Source: Marinobacter sp. (GTDB lineage: Bacteria; Pseudomonadota; Gammaproteobacteria; Pseudomonadales; Oleiphilaceae). Taken from it: a stretch of 64,000 nt of DNA. The stretch is from positions 62,001-126,000 of the forward strand of contig JAIUMV010000007.1 in NCBI GenBank assembly GCA_022565395.1, read 5' to 3'. Shown here piece after piece: positions 52,812-62,205 of this stretch (its first letter is position 1; each line of letters begins with the position of its first letter). The notes below the pieces were generated by a model. That model saw only the letters and a list, made by a program, of their open reading frames with translations, had not been told where the DNA came from and searched no databases. Both the position numbers and the translations under genes were made by a program.

Positions 52812-54146
52812 GTGGCTTCCATGCAATTGAATGAACGTATCAACGCTGTTGAACGCTGGATTCTGGCTAACCCCAACCCCCCTCAGCAGCGGCCCTGGAC
52901 CTGGGTATACAAAGCCGGTCGCACGACTTACGCGCTGGTGCGGGATATCGTCAACGGCCAGTTGACCCTGCATGCCATGAGTCTGGTATACACCACGTTG
53001 CTGAGCATAGTCCCCTTGTTGGCTCTGAGCTTCTCCGTGCTCAAGGCCATGGGGGTTCATCAGCGCCTGGAACCCTTCCTGTATCAGTTCTTCGAGCCCA
53101 TGGGCGAACAGGGGCTTAATCTGGCGGAACAGATTCTCGGCTTTGTGGACAACATGAAGGTCGGGGTGCTGGGTTCCGTTGGCCTCGCTTTGCTGGTGTA
53201 TACCGTCATTTCCCTGGTGCAGAAAATCGAGGTTTCCTTCAATGCGATCTGGCGCGTGCCGGACATGCGCTCCATGGGTTCCCGGTTCAGCAACTATCTC
53301 AGTGTGATCATGGTAGGCCCCCTGCTGATGGTCTCCGCCATCGGCATAACGGCAACGGTATTGTCCTCGACGGTGGTCATGCGGCTGATGGACATTGAGC
53401 CATTTGGTTCGCTGATTATCACGGTATCCCGGATGATGCCGTTTTTCCTGGTGGTGGCTGCCTTCACCTTTGTTTATGTATTCATGCCCAACACCCGAGT
53501 GAAGTTGCGTTATGCCCTGATTGGCGGCCTGGTGGCCGGGTTCGCCTGGCAGGCCTGTAGCATGGTCTTCGCGTCCTTTGTGGCGGGCTCGACAAAATAT
53601 GCGGCAATCTATTCCAGTTTTGCCATTGGTATTTTCCTGCTGATCTGGATCTACCTGAACTGGATGATCCTGCTGCTTGGCGCGACCATTTCCTTCTACC
53701 TGCAAAACCCTGGCTCAGTGGCTAAGCGTCAGCGGGTGCGTTTCTCACCGGAACTGCAGGAAAAGGTTGCTCTGGCAATGATGTGGCTGGTGAGTAAGCC
53801 TTTCAGTGAGGGCAAAAAAGCACCGCAGCAGGAAATGCTGGAACAGATGCTGGGAGTGCCCGGCGAGGTGACCCGCCGGGTAAGTGACAAGCTGATTCGT
53901 GGCGGCTTGCTGTCTCTGGCGGGTGCCCATGGCGATCAGTTGGTGCCTGGTCGGGCACTCGATCTGATCACCATCAACGACATACTGACAGTGGCGAGAC
54001 AAGATGAGGACGGTGTGGTGGAACGGCTGCCCCGTATACTGCCCGCCTCGTTGGATGTGGACCAGCGCCATGGCTGTGATCGTACGTTGTCAGAGCTGCT
54101 GAAGCAGGAGCGGGAACAAGAGGCGCCGGCTCTCCAGACGCCTTAA
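52812..54146 (+). CDS. YihY/BrkB-family inner membrane protein
   Basis: A 444-residue protein. The BrkB domain (about residues 30-300) has six hydrophobic helices and typical segments LHAMSLVYTTLLSIVPLLAL, ALLVYTVISLVQKIEVSFNAIW and AAIYSSFAIGIFLLIWIYLNW in parts. The C-terminal 130 residues are soluble with a winged-helix-like feel. A GTG at 52812 is preferred since AAGGA lies six bases upstream; ATG at 52821 is an alternative. Function is uncertain in this family. The end overlaps the convergent HDOD gene by four bases. Confidence 0.88.
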   Translation: MASMQLNERINAVERWILANPNPPQQRPWTWVYKAGRTTYALVRDIVNGQLTLHAMSLVYTTLLSIVPLLALSFSVLKAMGVHQRLEPFLYQFFEPMGEQGLNLAEQILGFVDNMKVGVLGSVGLALLVYTVISLVQKIEVSFNAIWRVPDMRSMGSRFSNYLSVIMVGPLLMVSAIGITATVLSSTVVMRLMDIEPFGSLIITVSRMMPFFLVVAAFTFVYVFMPNTRVKLRYALIGGLVAGFAWQACSMVFASFVAGSTKYAAIYSSFAIGIFLLIWIYLNWMILLLGATISFYLQNPGSVAKRQRVRFSPELQEKVALAMMWLVSKPFSEGKKAPQQEMLEQMLGVPGEVTRRVSDKLIRGGLLSLAGAHGDQLVPGRALDLITINDILTVARQDEDGVVERLPRILPASLDVDQRHGCDRTLSELLKQEREQEAPALQTP

Positions 54147-55180
54147 CGGGCATTGTCCTTGAGCATGGCCACCAGTGCTTCCCGGACCTGGATAAACTGG
54201 CCATCGCTCAGTTGCACCAGCTGTTGCAGCTCCTCTTCCGGCAGGTTGCGCTGGTGGGCATGGCGCAGCACCTCTCGGGTGCCCAGAATGATGCCGTCAT
54301 TGAGCGGCGTGTGGGTGCGCTTGGGGGCAGGGCGCTCTGCCTCCAGCAAATGAGCGCTATAGCGAGGCGGCAACGACCAGGTGGCCGCCAGCAGTTGTGC
54401 CAGGGGCCAGTCGTAGCGCTGCAAGGCCGTCCTGAGCACAGAAGGTTCCGGGTCGGCCTGGGTGGAGTGGGCCCGGTAGATACGCTGCACTTCACGTCGG
54501 ATCGTCATATAAGACAAGGCTGGCAGCAGGCCCACCATAAAGTAGGCGTTGCTGTCATTGCCCTGCGCCTTGGCGATTAGCTCGCCAGCGCGGGCGCAAG
54601 CGAGGCCCCAGCGCCAGACCCGCTGTGCAAACAGCGCTTCATTGCTGGAGCGTGCCGCCAACATGGGGCGCATAATCGCCGCTGATATCACACTACGAAT
54701 ACCATCCAGCCCGAGTACGAAGATGGCATGATCGACAGACTCAATCTGCTGTTCGCCTGCCCGGAAAAACGGACTGTTGGCAATCTGCAACAGTTGGTCC
54801 GTCAGGGCAGGGTCTCCGAGAATGATTTTGGCCAGCCGTGGTCGGTCAACATTTTCGTCCGAGAGCGCGCTCATCAGCATGGGCAGTGTCATGGGCTGGC
54901 GGGGGAGTTCTGCTATTTGCTGTTCCTGAACCCTGCGGCCGAGTTCCCCCAGAACCATGCCGGTGTTACTGCTGGTGGCGTTGAGTTGGCGCGGCTCCAC
55001 ATCCAGTAGCCAGCAGAACAGGTGCTCTTCAAGTTTGTCCAGGGTTTCTTTGGCGTTGACGTGCTCATCCAGCTTGCCGTGGGCAGGGTTCAGCAAGCGT
55101 GACGGCGGTTTCATGTCGAGATGATGGGTTGCCTGCGTCCTGGTAAACAGCCCTTTGAACCATGCGGAAAAACCCGGCAT
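54143..55180 (-). CDS. HDOD-domain signalling protein
   Basis: A 345-residue cytoplasmic protein. The HDOD domain (about residues 85-290) has LPMLMSALSDENVDRPRLAKIILGDPALTDQLLQIAN, seen in short pieces, FVLGLDGIRSVISAAIM and WRWGLACARAGELIA. HDOD proteins are HD-like without catalytic metal ligands and act as scaffolds in signalling; the partner is unknown. It converges on the BrkB-like gene with a four-base overlap. Confidence 0.87.
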   Translation of the reverse strand: MPGFSAWFKGLFTRTQATHHLDMKPPSRLLNPAHGKLDEHVNAKETLDKLEEHLFCWLLDVEPRQLNATSSNTGMVLGELGRRVQEQQIAELPRQPMTLPMLMSALSDENVDRPRLAKIILGDPALTDQLLQIANSPFFRAGEQQIESVDHAIFVLGLDGIRSVISAAIMRPMLAARSSNEALFAQRVWRWGLACARAGELIAKAQGNDSNAYFMVGLLPALSYMTIRREVQRIYRAHSTQADPEPSVLRTALQRYDWPLAQLLAATWSLPPRYSAHLLEAERPAPKRTHTPLNDGIILGTREVLRHAHQRNLPEEELQQLVQLSDGQFIQVREALVAMLKDNAR

Positions 55181-55253
55181 CCCTTAGCTCTCTCGTGCTT
55201 CTGGTATATGGCGTTGATTGTTAACAGCTGTTCATGAAGTATAGCTGTATATT

Positions 55254-55283
55254 GCCGGGGCACACGGCATCCGGTGCCCCGGC
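55254..55283 (-). terminator. Hairpin after the DUF445 gene
   Basis: GCCGGGGCAC and GTGCCCCGGC are perfect 10-base arms around a 10-base loop, three bases after the DUF445 stop. The following bases in that direction (AATATAC) are AT-rich but not a T tract. Confidence 0.6.
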
Positions 55284-55286
55284 CGG

Positions 55287-56516
55287 TCAGAACATGCTGT
55301 TGCCAAAGACAAAGACAAACTGCGCAGTACCTGCGAGGAAACCCAGGAATGCCCCCACCAGGATGAGCTTGATTTCATCCTCCTGAAAACAGGGCCGCAG
55401 CAAATCCTGAAACTCATCCGAGGACAAGGCAATCATGCGCTCACGCATGATGGATTCCACGGCCTGGGCGCGATCCCTCACAAACATAGGGTTGGTGAAG
55501 GAGGTTTGAGAAAGCTCGATGGCCTTATCACCCACCCGGTTCTTGAGGGTGGCAAAGCCGGTGGGTCCAAAGGCCATCTGGGTCAGGGCTTTGCCCATGC
55601 CAGCGGTTTCGTCTACCAGCTGCTTGATATGCTTTTTGACCATATTACGGGCCCGCTCACCGTTGGGGCCGTTCAGGATGGCGTTGATAATATTGCCAAC
55701 TGTCAGAATCTCATGGGTCACGATATGGCAAAAGGACTCTGCAACTTCCTGCTGGCGCTTCAGGAACAGCCCCTGCAGCGTGACCGGCCCGACTTTGGTG
55801 GGATGAAGGGGGCGAAAAATGACGTTAAGCGCAATCCAGTTGGTGGCGAAGCCCACCAGCAAACCGAAGAAAGGCAGTACCCACCAGGCCTGATAGAAGT
55901 ACCAGACGGTCATTTGCACCAGACCGAACAGAAAGCCGAAGTAGAGGCCGGAATTAACAATAAAGCGGAATTCCACCTCCCCGCATTCCAGGAATATGCG
56001 GTTCAACAGGCGCTTGTCGGCGGCCAGCCGCTCGATAACCATGCCTTTGATATCCAGCAGGTCTTCGATATTGACGGTGACATCCTCCACCAGGTTGTCC
56101 ACCAGTTGCGGCGTGGATCGACGAACCCGGTCGTAGACCATATTGCGGGCGGAGGCGGGAAGGTTTTCCCAGAAGGTAGGGTATTCCTCCAGCATCAGCT
56201 CATCCACGTACTCTTCAGTGCGTGGTTCTACGGTTTCTATAATGTGGGCGGCGAGCAGTTTGGGGTCAATCTGCTCAAAGATTTCCTGCACGGTGCCGAT
56301 CTTGGCAATGGTGGCATCAACGCTGATGGCGGCCATCTTGCGGGCTTTGGACGGGATGATGCCCTGCCAGCCCCAAATGGGTTTCTTGCCGACGAACTCC
56401 AGGGGATAGAAGGTCATCTTGATCGCCAGCCAGTTGGTCGTCCAGCCAATCAGCGCGGCAATCACGGGAATACTGAGGTATTGCCAAAATTCAGTTTGGG
56501 TCAGCAATTCGCTCAT
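55287..56516 (-). CDS. DUF445 family membrane protein
   Basis: A 409-residue protein. An N-terminal helix with IPVIAALIGWTTNWLAIKMTFYPLEF, a middle pair of helices with LPFFGLLVGFATNWIALNVIFRPLHP, and a C-terminal helix (LILVGAFLGFLAGTAQFVFVF) flank long helical soluble stretches. The two TNW(L/I)A motifs define DUF445. Function unknown; often predicted as membrane-organising. Ribosome site is modest. It stands alone, ending in a hairpin. Confidence 0.88.
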   Translation of the reverse strand: MSELLTQTEFWQYLSIPVIAALIGWTTNWLAIKMTFYPLEFVGKKPIWGWQGIIPSKARKMAAISVDATIAKIGTVQEIFEQIDPKLLAAHIIETVEPRTEEYVDELMLEEYPTFWENLPASARNMVYDRVRRSTPQLVDNLVEDVTVNIEDLLDIKGMVIERLAADKRLLNRIFLECGEVEFRFIVNSGLYFGFLFGLVQMTVWYFYQAWWVLPFFGLLVGFATNWIALNVIFRPLHPTKVGPVTLQGLFLKRQQEVAESFCHIVTHEILTVGNIINAILNGPNGERARNMVKKHIKQLVDETAGMGKALTQMAFGPTGFATLKNRVGDKAIELSQTSFTNPMFVRDRAQAVESIMRERMIALSSDEFQDLLRPCFQEDEIKLILVGAFLGFLAGTAQFVFVFGNSMF

Positions 56517-56625
56517 CCTGATTCTCGCGTGGAATTATAGTTTTTCTGACGTCAGAGAACGGCATGATCATTGGCAGTGGGACCTATGTCAATGTTTGAC
56601 CGGTAAAACCCCGGCGTCAGCTCGA

Positions 56626-57366
56626 TCAGTGCTGACCCTGCCCATCGCCCCATAACCACTGGCACAAGGTCAGGGCCGCCACTGGCGCGGTTTCTGTCCG
56701 CATGACCCGTGGGCCGATGGCGGCGGGCGAAAATCCATGCTGCTCCGCCGCTGCAATCTCCTCCTCTGTCAGGCCGCCTTCGGGGCCGATCAGCAGAGCG
56801 ACGGAGCCAGGGCGGGCCAACTGGGTGAGGGGCTGCCGGGTACGATGGTGCAGTACCAGCTTGAGCTCGCACCGGGCAGCGTACTCGAACCAGTCCGCCA
56901 GGGTCATCACCGGCGCAATGTCGGGTACCCGTGCCCGACCACATTGCTCGGCGGCACTCACGGCCACAGATTGCCAGTGGCGCAGGCGCTTGTCTTCCCG
57001 GTCGCCCTTGAGCCTTACTTCGCAGCGTTCACTGACCAGCGGCACGATGGTGGATACGCCCAGCTCAACGCTTTTCTGAATAGCGTAATCCATGCGGTCA
57101 CCGCGAGACACCGTCTGCCCGAGGATGATCTGCAGGGGTGATTCACGGGTATTGGCGCAGGCGCTTTCGATCTCAACGGCGACCTGTTTTTTGGAGGCCT
57201 CGGTGATGCAGGCTTGGTAGTTGTAGCCGTCACCATTGAACAGCTCCAGCGTCTGCCCCGGCTGCATGCGCAGCACCCGGCCAACATGGTTGGCGGCATT
57301 GTCATCCAGCACGACGCTGGCACCCACCTTGAGCTCGGCGGGGGTATGGATTCGCGGGATACGCAT
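56626..57366 (-). CDS. rsmE: 16S rRNA (uracil-1498-N3)-methyltransferase RsmE
   Basis: A 246-residue SPOUT methyltransferase that modifies U1498 of 16S rRNA. Landmarks: MRIPRIHTPAEL, NHVGRVLRMQPGQTLELFNG, the trefoil-knot SAM site LLIGPEGGLTEEEI (about residues 190-203) and late SGxRxMRTETAPVAAL-type segment here as PRVMRTETAPVAAL. It starts three bases after the bioA stop, in the same operon. Confidence 0.95.
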   Translation of the reverse strand: MRIPRIHTPAELKVGASVVLDDNAANHVGRVLRMQPGQTLELFNGDGYNYQACITEASKKQVAVEIESACANTRESPLQIILGQTVSRGDRMDYAIQKSVELGVSTIVPLVSERCEVRLKGDREDKRLRHWQSVAVSAAEQCGRARVPDIAPVMTLADWFEYAARCELKLVLHHRTRQPLTQLARPGSVALLIGPEGGLTEEEIAAAEQHGFSPAAIGPRVMRTETAPVAALTLCQWLWGDGQGQH

Positions 57367-57369
57367 GGG

Positions 57370-58719
57370 TCAGTCTCTTACGGCCAGATCAATGCCCTCT
57401 GTCGCGACCTGAGCCAGGTGGCGGATCTGTTCTTCGGTAATGACATAAGGGGGCATGAAATATACCACGCTGGCCAGTGGGCGCAGCAAGGCCTGGCGGC
57501 TGAGTGCGTGCTGATAGACCCGCAGGCCACGGCGCTCCTGCCAGGGGTAGGGGGTTTTTCCGGGTTTGTCCTTCACCATCTCGATCGCCAGTGTCATGCC
57601 ATGCTGGCGAATATCCCCCACATGGGGGTGATCCCGCAGGTGGGCCACACTATCGGCCATACAGCGGGCCAGCTGGCGGTTGGCTTCAATGACCTTGTCG
57701 TCACGGAAGATCTTCAGGGTGGCCAGGGCTACCGCACAGCCAATGGCATTGCCGGTGTAGCTGTGGGAATGCAGGAAGGCTCGCAGGGTCTGGTAGTCGT
57801 CGTAAAAGGCGTCATAGACATTGTCGGTGGTCAGCACCACGGACAGGGGCAGGTAGCCGGCGGTGAGACCTTTGGACAGGCAGAGAAAGTCCGGGGTGAT
57901 GTTTGCCTGTTCACAGGCAAACAGGGTGCCGGTGCGGCCAAAGCCAACGGCGATTTCGTCTGCGATCAAGTGCACGCCGTAGCGGTCACAGGCTTCCCGC
58001 AGTTTGGTGTGGTAAATCGGGTGATGCATGCGCATGTTGCCGGCGCACTGGATCAGCGGCTCCACCACCACTGCGCAGATTTCGTGGTGACGCTCCGCCA
58101 GAATTCGCTCCATTTCGGCAAACTGGCGCAAGGCGTAGGCTTCTTCGGTTTCGCCGGCTTCGCGGTTAAATGCATCGGGGGAGGGGGCGGTGATCACGTC
58201 CATCAGCAGCGACTGATACGTGTCCTTATAGAGGGCAACGTCACCCAGGGCCAGTGCGCCGAGGGTTTCCCCGTGATAACTGTTGCTCAAATTGACGAAG
58301 TTTTTCTTCGAGGCCTGACCGTGATTTTTCCAATAGTGGTAGCTCATCTTGAGGGCAACTTCGACGGCCGATGAACCATTGTCGGCATAAAAGCAGCGGG
58401 TCAGCCCCGCCGGTGCCACGTCCACCAGCTGCTCCGACAGGTTAACCACAGGCTCGTGCGTAAAGCCGGCAAGAATCACGTGCTCCAGCTGCTCCACCTG
58501 GTCCTTGATGGCTTGGTTGATACGGGGGTTGGCATGACCGAACAGATTGACCCACCAGGAGCTGACGGCATCGATATAGCGATTTCCCTCAAAGTCTTCC
58601 AGCCAGACCCCTTCGCCCCGTTTGATGGGGATGAGGGGCAGGCGCTCGTGGTCCTTCATCTGGGTGCACGGATGCCAGACCCGTTTCAGGTCTCTGGCAA
58701 CGATATCGGCATTTTTCAT
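57370..58719 (-). CDS. bioA: Adenosylmethionine-8-amino-7-oxononanoate aminotransferase BioA
   Basis: A 449-residue PLP enzyme of biotin synthesis, using SAM as amino donor. Landmarks: VWHPCTQMKDHE, YIDAVSSWWVNLFGHANP, NLSNSYHGETLGALALGD, LIADEIAVGFGRTGTLFACE and SKGLTAGYLPLSVVLTT with the PLP-binding Lys. It is the only biotin gene seen here, coupled to rsmE, three bases downstream. GGGGAGG precedes the ATG. Confidence 0.97.
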   Translation of the reverse strand: MKNADIVARDLKRVWHPCTQMKDHERLPLIPIKRGEGVWLEDFEGNRYIDAVSSWWVNLFGHANPRINQAIKDQVEQLEHVILAGFTHEPVVNLSEQLVDVAPAGLTRCFYADNGSSAVEVALKMSYHYWKNHGQASKKNFVNLSNSYHGETLGALALGDVALYKDTYQSLLMDVITAPSPDAFNREAGETEEAYALRQFAEMERILAERHHEICAVVVEPLIQCAGNMRMHHPIYHTKLREACDRYGVHLIADEIAVGFGRTGTLFACEQANITPDFLCLSKGLTAGYLPLSVVLTTDNVYDAFYDDYQTLRAFLHSHSYTGNAIGCAVALATLKIFRDDKVIEANRQLARCMADSVAHLRDHPHVGDIRQHGMTLAIEMVKDKPGKTPYPWQERRGLRVYQHALSRQALLRPLASVVYFMPPYVITEEQIRHLAQVATEGIDLAVRD

Positions 58720-58898
58720 GGTTAACCTCCCCGTTGTACAGGGTTGACATCATAAAGGTCGGCTCACCAGCTGACCAGTCTGACGGTGATTCCGGGGCGC
58801 TGATGCGAGTGGCTGTAAAGCCTAAATTCTGCGCTTAGATAGCCAATGATGAGGATTGTCAGGCAACTGAAAATGGGGGAAATTTACGGAGGTGGGCG

Positions 58899-59399
58899 AT
58901 GAAGCTTGAGCTCGAACATGTGTATGAAAGGGATCTGGACAGTGTCCTTGCGGCCTTTTTGGACGAACAGCATATTCTGGAGAAAAATCAGCGTATTGGC
59001 AGCCGAAATGTCAAAGTCGCCGAGCTGAGAAGGGATGATGAGGCGGCCAAGCTGGTGCTGGAGCGCGAAGTGACGGTATCCGGCAAGGTGCCAGGCATAC
59101 TCGCCAGTTTCCAGCGTGAATGGAATCACGTGCGTCAGGAAGAACACTGGTTCCGCAAAGATGAAAACGAGTGGCACTGCGAGTTCCGGGTGCGGATTGA
59201 AGGGGTGCCTGCCAAGATCCAGGGCAATATGCGCCTGTTTAACGGCGATAACGCCTGCGTTAACCAGGTGTCGCTGCAGGTGCGCTGCGATGTGCCCATG
59301 CTGGGCAAGACCATTGCACGTTACCTGATTGATGACTCACGGGAAAAGATCGAGAAGGAATACAGCATCAGTCGCAGCCTGATCCAGGCAAGAGGCTGA
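58899..59399 (+). CDS. DUF2505-like START-fold protein
   Basis: A 166-residue protein beginning MKLELEHVYERDLDSVLAAFLDEQHI (seen as short pieces), with mixed beta strands and a final helix (YLIDDSREKIEKEYSI), typical of DUF2505/SRPBCC-type lipid-binding folds. No signal peptide. Ligand unknown. A GGAGG site lies a few bases before the ATG. It runs alone, divergent from bioA. Confidence 0.75.
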   Translation: MKLELEHVYERDLDSVLAAFLDEQHILEKNQRIGSRNVKVAELRRDDEAAKLVLEREVTVSGKVPGILASFQREWNHVRQEEHWFRKDENEWHCEFRVRIEGVPAKIQGNMRLFNGDNACVNQVSLQVRCDVPMLGKTIARYLIDDSREKIEKEYSISRSLIQARG

Positions 59400-59453
59400 C
59401 CCCTGGCGTTGTTGAAGGGTTTAGATGCCAAAGCCTGACAACGCGGGTGTCAC

Positions 59454-59549
59454 CCTTCGACAAGCTCAGAGCTAACGGTAATCGAGTAACCGCAGGACGC
59501 CTTCCACCTCCTGCTCTACCAACTCCGTTCGCTCTGAGCCTGTCGAAGG
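59454..59549. repeat. CTTCGACAAGCTCA inverted-repeat element
   Basis: Left arm 59454-59478 begins CCTTCGACAAGCTCAGAGC; right arm 59525-59549 is its near-perfect reverse complement (two mismatches), separated by 46 bases. This family of dispersed short palindromes is known in many proteobacteria. It sits between DUF2505 and the convergent metF and might also end transcripts. Confidence 0.75.
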
Positions 59550-59595
59550 ATGCGAGCACCTAAAGCCCGACATCAAAGGTCTGGCCGTTACGCAC

Positions 59596-60465
59596 TCAGA
59601 AGGCGATCTTGTCCCGTTTGGCGAGCCCGAGATTGTTCCAGATGTTGAGGCTGGGCTCCGCCTGGTTCAGGGTGTAGAAGTGCAGGCCCGGTGCACCGGC
59701 TGCCAGCAGCTTCTCACACATACGGGTGACTACCTCTTCACCAAACTTCACGATGCTGGCGGAGTCGTCGCCATAGGCTTCCAGCTGCTTGCGAATCCAG
59801 CGTGGGATTTCCGCGCCGCACATATCAGAGAAACGTACCAGGCTGGAGTAGTTGACGATGGGCATAATGCCCGGCACCACTGGTAGCGTGACGCCCAGTT
59901 TTTCCAACCGGTCGATAAAGTAGAAGTAGCTGTCCGCGTTAAAAAAGTACTGGGTAATGGCGCTATTGGCACCGGCCTGTACTTTGCGGGCGAAATTCTT
60001 CAGATCTTCCTCTGCATTGCGGGCCTGGGGATGAAATTCTGGATAGGCCGCCACTTCAAGGTTGAAGTGATCACCGCTGTGTTCCCGGATAAACGCTACC
60101 AGTTCGTTGGCATAGCGCAGCTCACCGGAGGCGCCCATGCCGGAAGGCAGGTCACCGCGCAGGGCAACAATACGGTTGATGCCGTTTTGCTTGTAGACAT
60201 CCAGCAGCTCGCCAATCTCGGCGCGAGTGCCGCCGACGCAGGACAGGTGCGGTGCGGTGGAAATGCCCTGCTTGTGGAGGTTCAGTACCGTTTCTATGGT
60301 ACGGTCCCGGGTAGAGCCGCCGGCGCCGAAGGTGACCGAGAAGAAATCAGGATTAACGTCAGCCAGCTGGTCACGCACGGTTTGCAGTTTTTCCTTGCCC
60401 TGGTCTGTTTTGGGCGGAAAAAATTCAAAGCTGAAGCGGCGCTTAAAGTGTTTTTGGGATTCCAT
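59596..60465 (-). CDS. metF: Methylenetetrahydrofolate reductase MetF
   Basis: A 289-residue FAD enzyme that makes 5-methyl-THF for methionine synthesis. Landmarks: SFEFFPPKTDQGKEKL (about residues 12-27), SVTFGAGGSTRDRT, APHLSCVGGTRAEI, GINRIVALRGDLP, ITQYFFNADSYFYFIDRLE and GLHFYTLNQAEPSLNIWNNL. It is the last gene of metK-ahcY-metF, 65 bases after ahcY, so the cluster runs the whole activated-methyl cycle except methionine synthase. Confidence 0.97.
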   Translation of the reverse strand: MESQKHFKRRFSFEFFPPKTDQGKEKLQTVRDQLADVNPDFFSVTFGAGGSTRDRTIETVLNLHKQGISTAPHLSCVGGTRAEIGELLDVYKQNGINRIVALRGDLPSGMGASGELRYANELVAFIREHSGDHFNLEVAAYPEFHPQARNAEEDLKNFARKVQAGANSAITQYFFNADSYFYFIDRLEKLGVTLPVVPGIMPIVNYSSLVRFSDMCGAEIPRWIRKQLEAYGDDSASIVKFGEEVVTRMCEKLLAAGAPGLHFYTLNQAEPSLNIWNNLGLAKRDKIAF

Positions 60466-60530
60466 AGCCGTGATCCGTTCTTGCCGGGGCAGGGCGGGCT
60501 TCAGGAGCCATGCCCGTACCCCGGTGGTTA

Positions 60531-61925
60531 TCAGTATTTGTAGCTTTCGGGCTTGTAAGGGCCTTCCACGGGTACGCCGATGTATTTGGCCTGATCAGGT
60601 GTGAGGGTAGTCAGTACCCCACCAAAGCCCTCTACCATGGCCTTGGCCACTTCCTCGTCCAGCTTCTTCGGCAGTACCTGCACGTAGACACCCTTGGCCT
60701 TGGCATCCGCAGGCAGGTCCGCAAACTTGCGCTCAAACAGGTAAATCTGCGCCAGTACCTGGTTGGCGAACGAGCCGTCCATGATCCGCGACGGGTGACC
60801 GGTGGCGTTACCCAGGTTCACCAGACGCCCTTCGGACAGCAGGATCAGATGGTCATTGCTGGCCTTGTCACGATAGACCACATGGACCTGGGGTTTCACT
60901 TCATCCCACTCCCAGTGCTTGCGCATGTAGGCGGTGTCGATTTCATTATCGAAGTGGCCGATGTTGCACACCACAGCGCCGGACTTCAGGGCCTTGAGCA
61001 TGTTGGCGTCACAGACGTTGACATTGCCGGTGGTGGTTACCAGAAGGTCTGTATTTTGCAGTAGGTCACGATTGATGCTGGACTCAGTGCCGGTGTTCAC
61101 GCCGTTGATGTAGGGTGAAACCACTTCATAACCGTCCATGCACGCCTGCATGGCACAGATAGGGTCCACCTCGGTCACTTTAACAATCATGCCTTCCTGG
61201 CGCAGGGACGCCGCAGAGCCCTTGCCCACATCACCGTAGCCGATGACCAGGGCTTTCTTGCCCGCCATCAGGTGGTCAGTACCACGCTTGATGGCATCGT
61301 TCAGGCTGTGGCGACAGCCGTACTTGTTGTCATTTTTTGCTTTTGTGACTGAGTCGTTGACGTTGATGGCGGGGATCTTTAGACGGCCTTCTTTCAGCAT
61401 TTCCTGCAGACGATGCACGCCAGTGGTGGTCTCTTCTGTCACACCGTGGCATTTATCAAGCAAGTGCGGATACTTGTCATGCAGCAGGCCAGTCAGGTCG
61501 CCGCCGTCATCCAGGATCATGTTCGGCTCCCAGCCTTCCACATCTGCACCGATGGTGCGCTCCAGGCACCACTCGTACTCTTCTTCAGTTTCACCCTTCC
61601 AGGCAAATACCGGAATGCCGGCGGCGGCGACGGCTGCGGCGGCATGGTCCTGCGTGGAGAAAATATTACAGGACGACCAGCGTACTTCAGCGCCCAGTTC
61701 CACCAGTGTCTCAATCAGCACCGCAGTCTGAATAGTCATGTGAATGCAGCCCATGATACGGGCGCCTTTCAGCGGCTGCTCGGCTTTGTACTTCAGCCGC
61801 AGGGCCATCAGCGCAGGCATTTCCCCCTCAGCGATGGCGATTTCCTTGCGTCCGTAGCCTGCCTGTGAAATGTCACGGACCTTGTAGTCGTTGAAGCTGT
61901 TCAGTTGTTCTGCCGGAGTGCTCAT
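60531..61925 (-). CDS. ahcY: Adenosylhomocysteinase AhcY (SahH)
   Basis: A 464-residue NAD-dependent hydrolase that splits S-adenosylhomocysteine to adenosine and homocysteine. Landmarks: [32 protein letters not shown], the NAD-site [12 protein letters not shown] and the C-terminal [19 protein letters not shown] precedes the ATG at 61925. It lies between metK and metF in one direction. A repeat element and about 118 bases separate it from metK. I looked for an SAH riboswitch in its leader and did not see one. Confidence 0.98.
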   Translation of the reverse strand: MSTPAEQLNSFNDYKVRDISQAGYGRKEIAIAEGEMPALMALRLKYKAEQPLKGARIMGCIHMTIQTAVLIETLVELGAEVRWSSCNIFSTQDHAAAAVAAAGIPVFAWKGETEEEYEWCLERTIGADVEGWEPNMILDDGGDLTGLLHDKYPHLLDKCHGVTEETTTGVHRLQEMLKEGRLKIPAINVNDSVTKAKNDNKYGCRHSLNDAIKRGTDHLMAGKKALVIGYGDVGKGSAASLRQEGMIVKVTEVDPICAMQACMDGYEVVSPYINGVNTGTESSINRDLLQNTDLLVTTTGNVNVCDANMLKALKSGAVVCNIGHFDNEIDTAYMRKHWEWDEVKPQVHVVYRDKASNDHLILLSEGRLVNLGNATGHPSRIMDGSFANQVLAQIYLFERKFADLPADAKAKGVYVQVLPKKLDEEVAKAMVEGFGGVLTTLTPDQAKYIGVPVEGPYKPESYKY

Positions 61926-62043
61926 GATGTGCTCCTGTCATTGAATAAGTTGGCCGGTGTATCTACGACGCCCGCGCCATAAAAGACGTATGGGGGCGGC
62001 GAAAAATCCGTGCCTGGGTGGCTTAGTTAAGCCGGGAAAAGCT

Positions 62044-62198
62044 TTTGCCACGGAATCCGCGGAACCCACGGAAAAAACAGAAGAAAAGATTACAAGTACA
62101 GGAACAGGTTGGTGGCGGTGCCCGATGAAACGGCAACCGGCACCCAACCCTATCCCATTCTTATTCTTCCGCGTCCTTCCGTGGATTCCGCGGCAAAA
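62044..62198. repeat. CCACGGAATCC inverted-repeat element, copy B
   Basis: Arms near 62046-62075 (TTGCCACGGAATCCGCGGAA) and 62162-62196 (reading back, TTGCCGCGGAATCCACGGAA) are nearly complementary. The interior holds a second palindrome, GGTTGG to CCAACC with inner GGTGCC/GGCAACC. It lies seven bases after the metK stop. Related to the element at 12880-13027. Confidence 0.8.
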
Positions 62199-62205
62199 AT
62201 TATTT

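Noticed and set aside
61926-62043. SAH riboswitch upstream of ahcY
   Set aside because: I looked for the conserved GCGCTGC and CAGGCTCG segments on the minus strand and did not find them; the region up to metK is mainly the repeat element.
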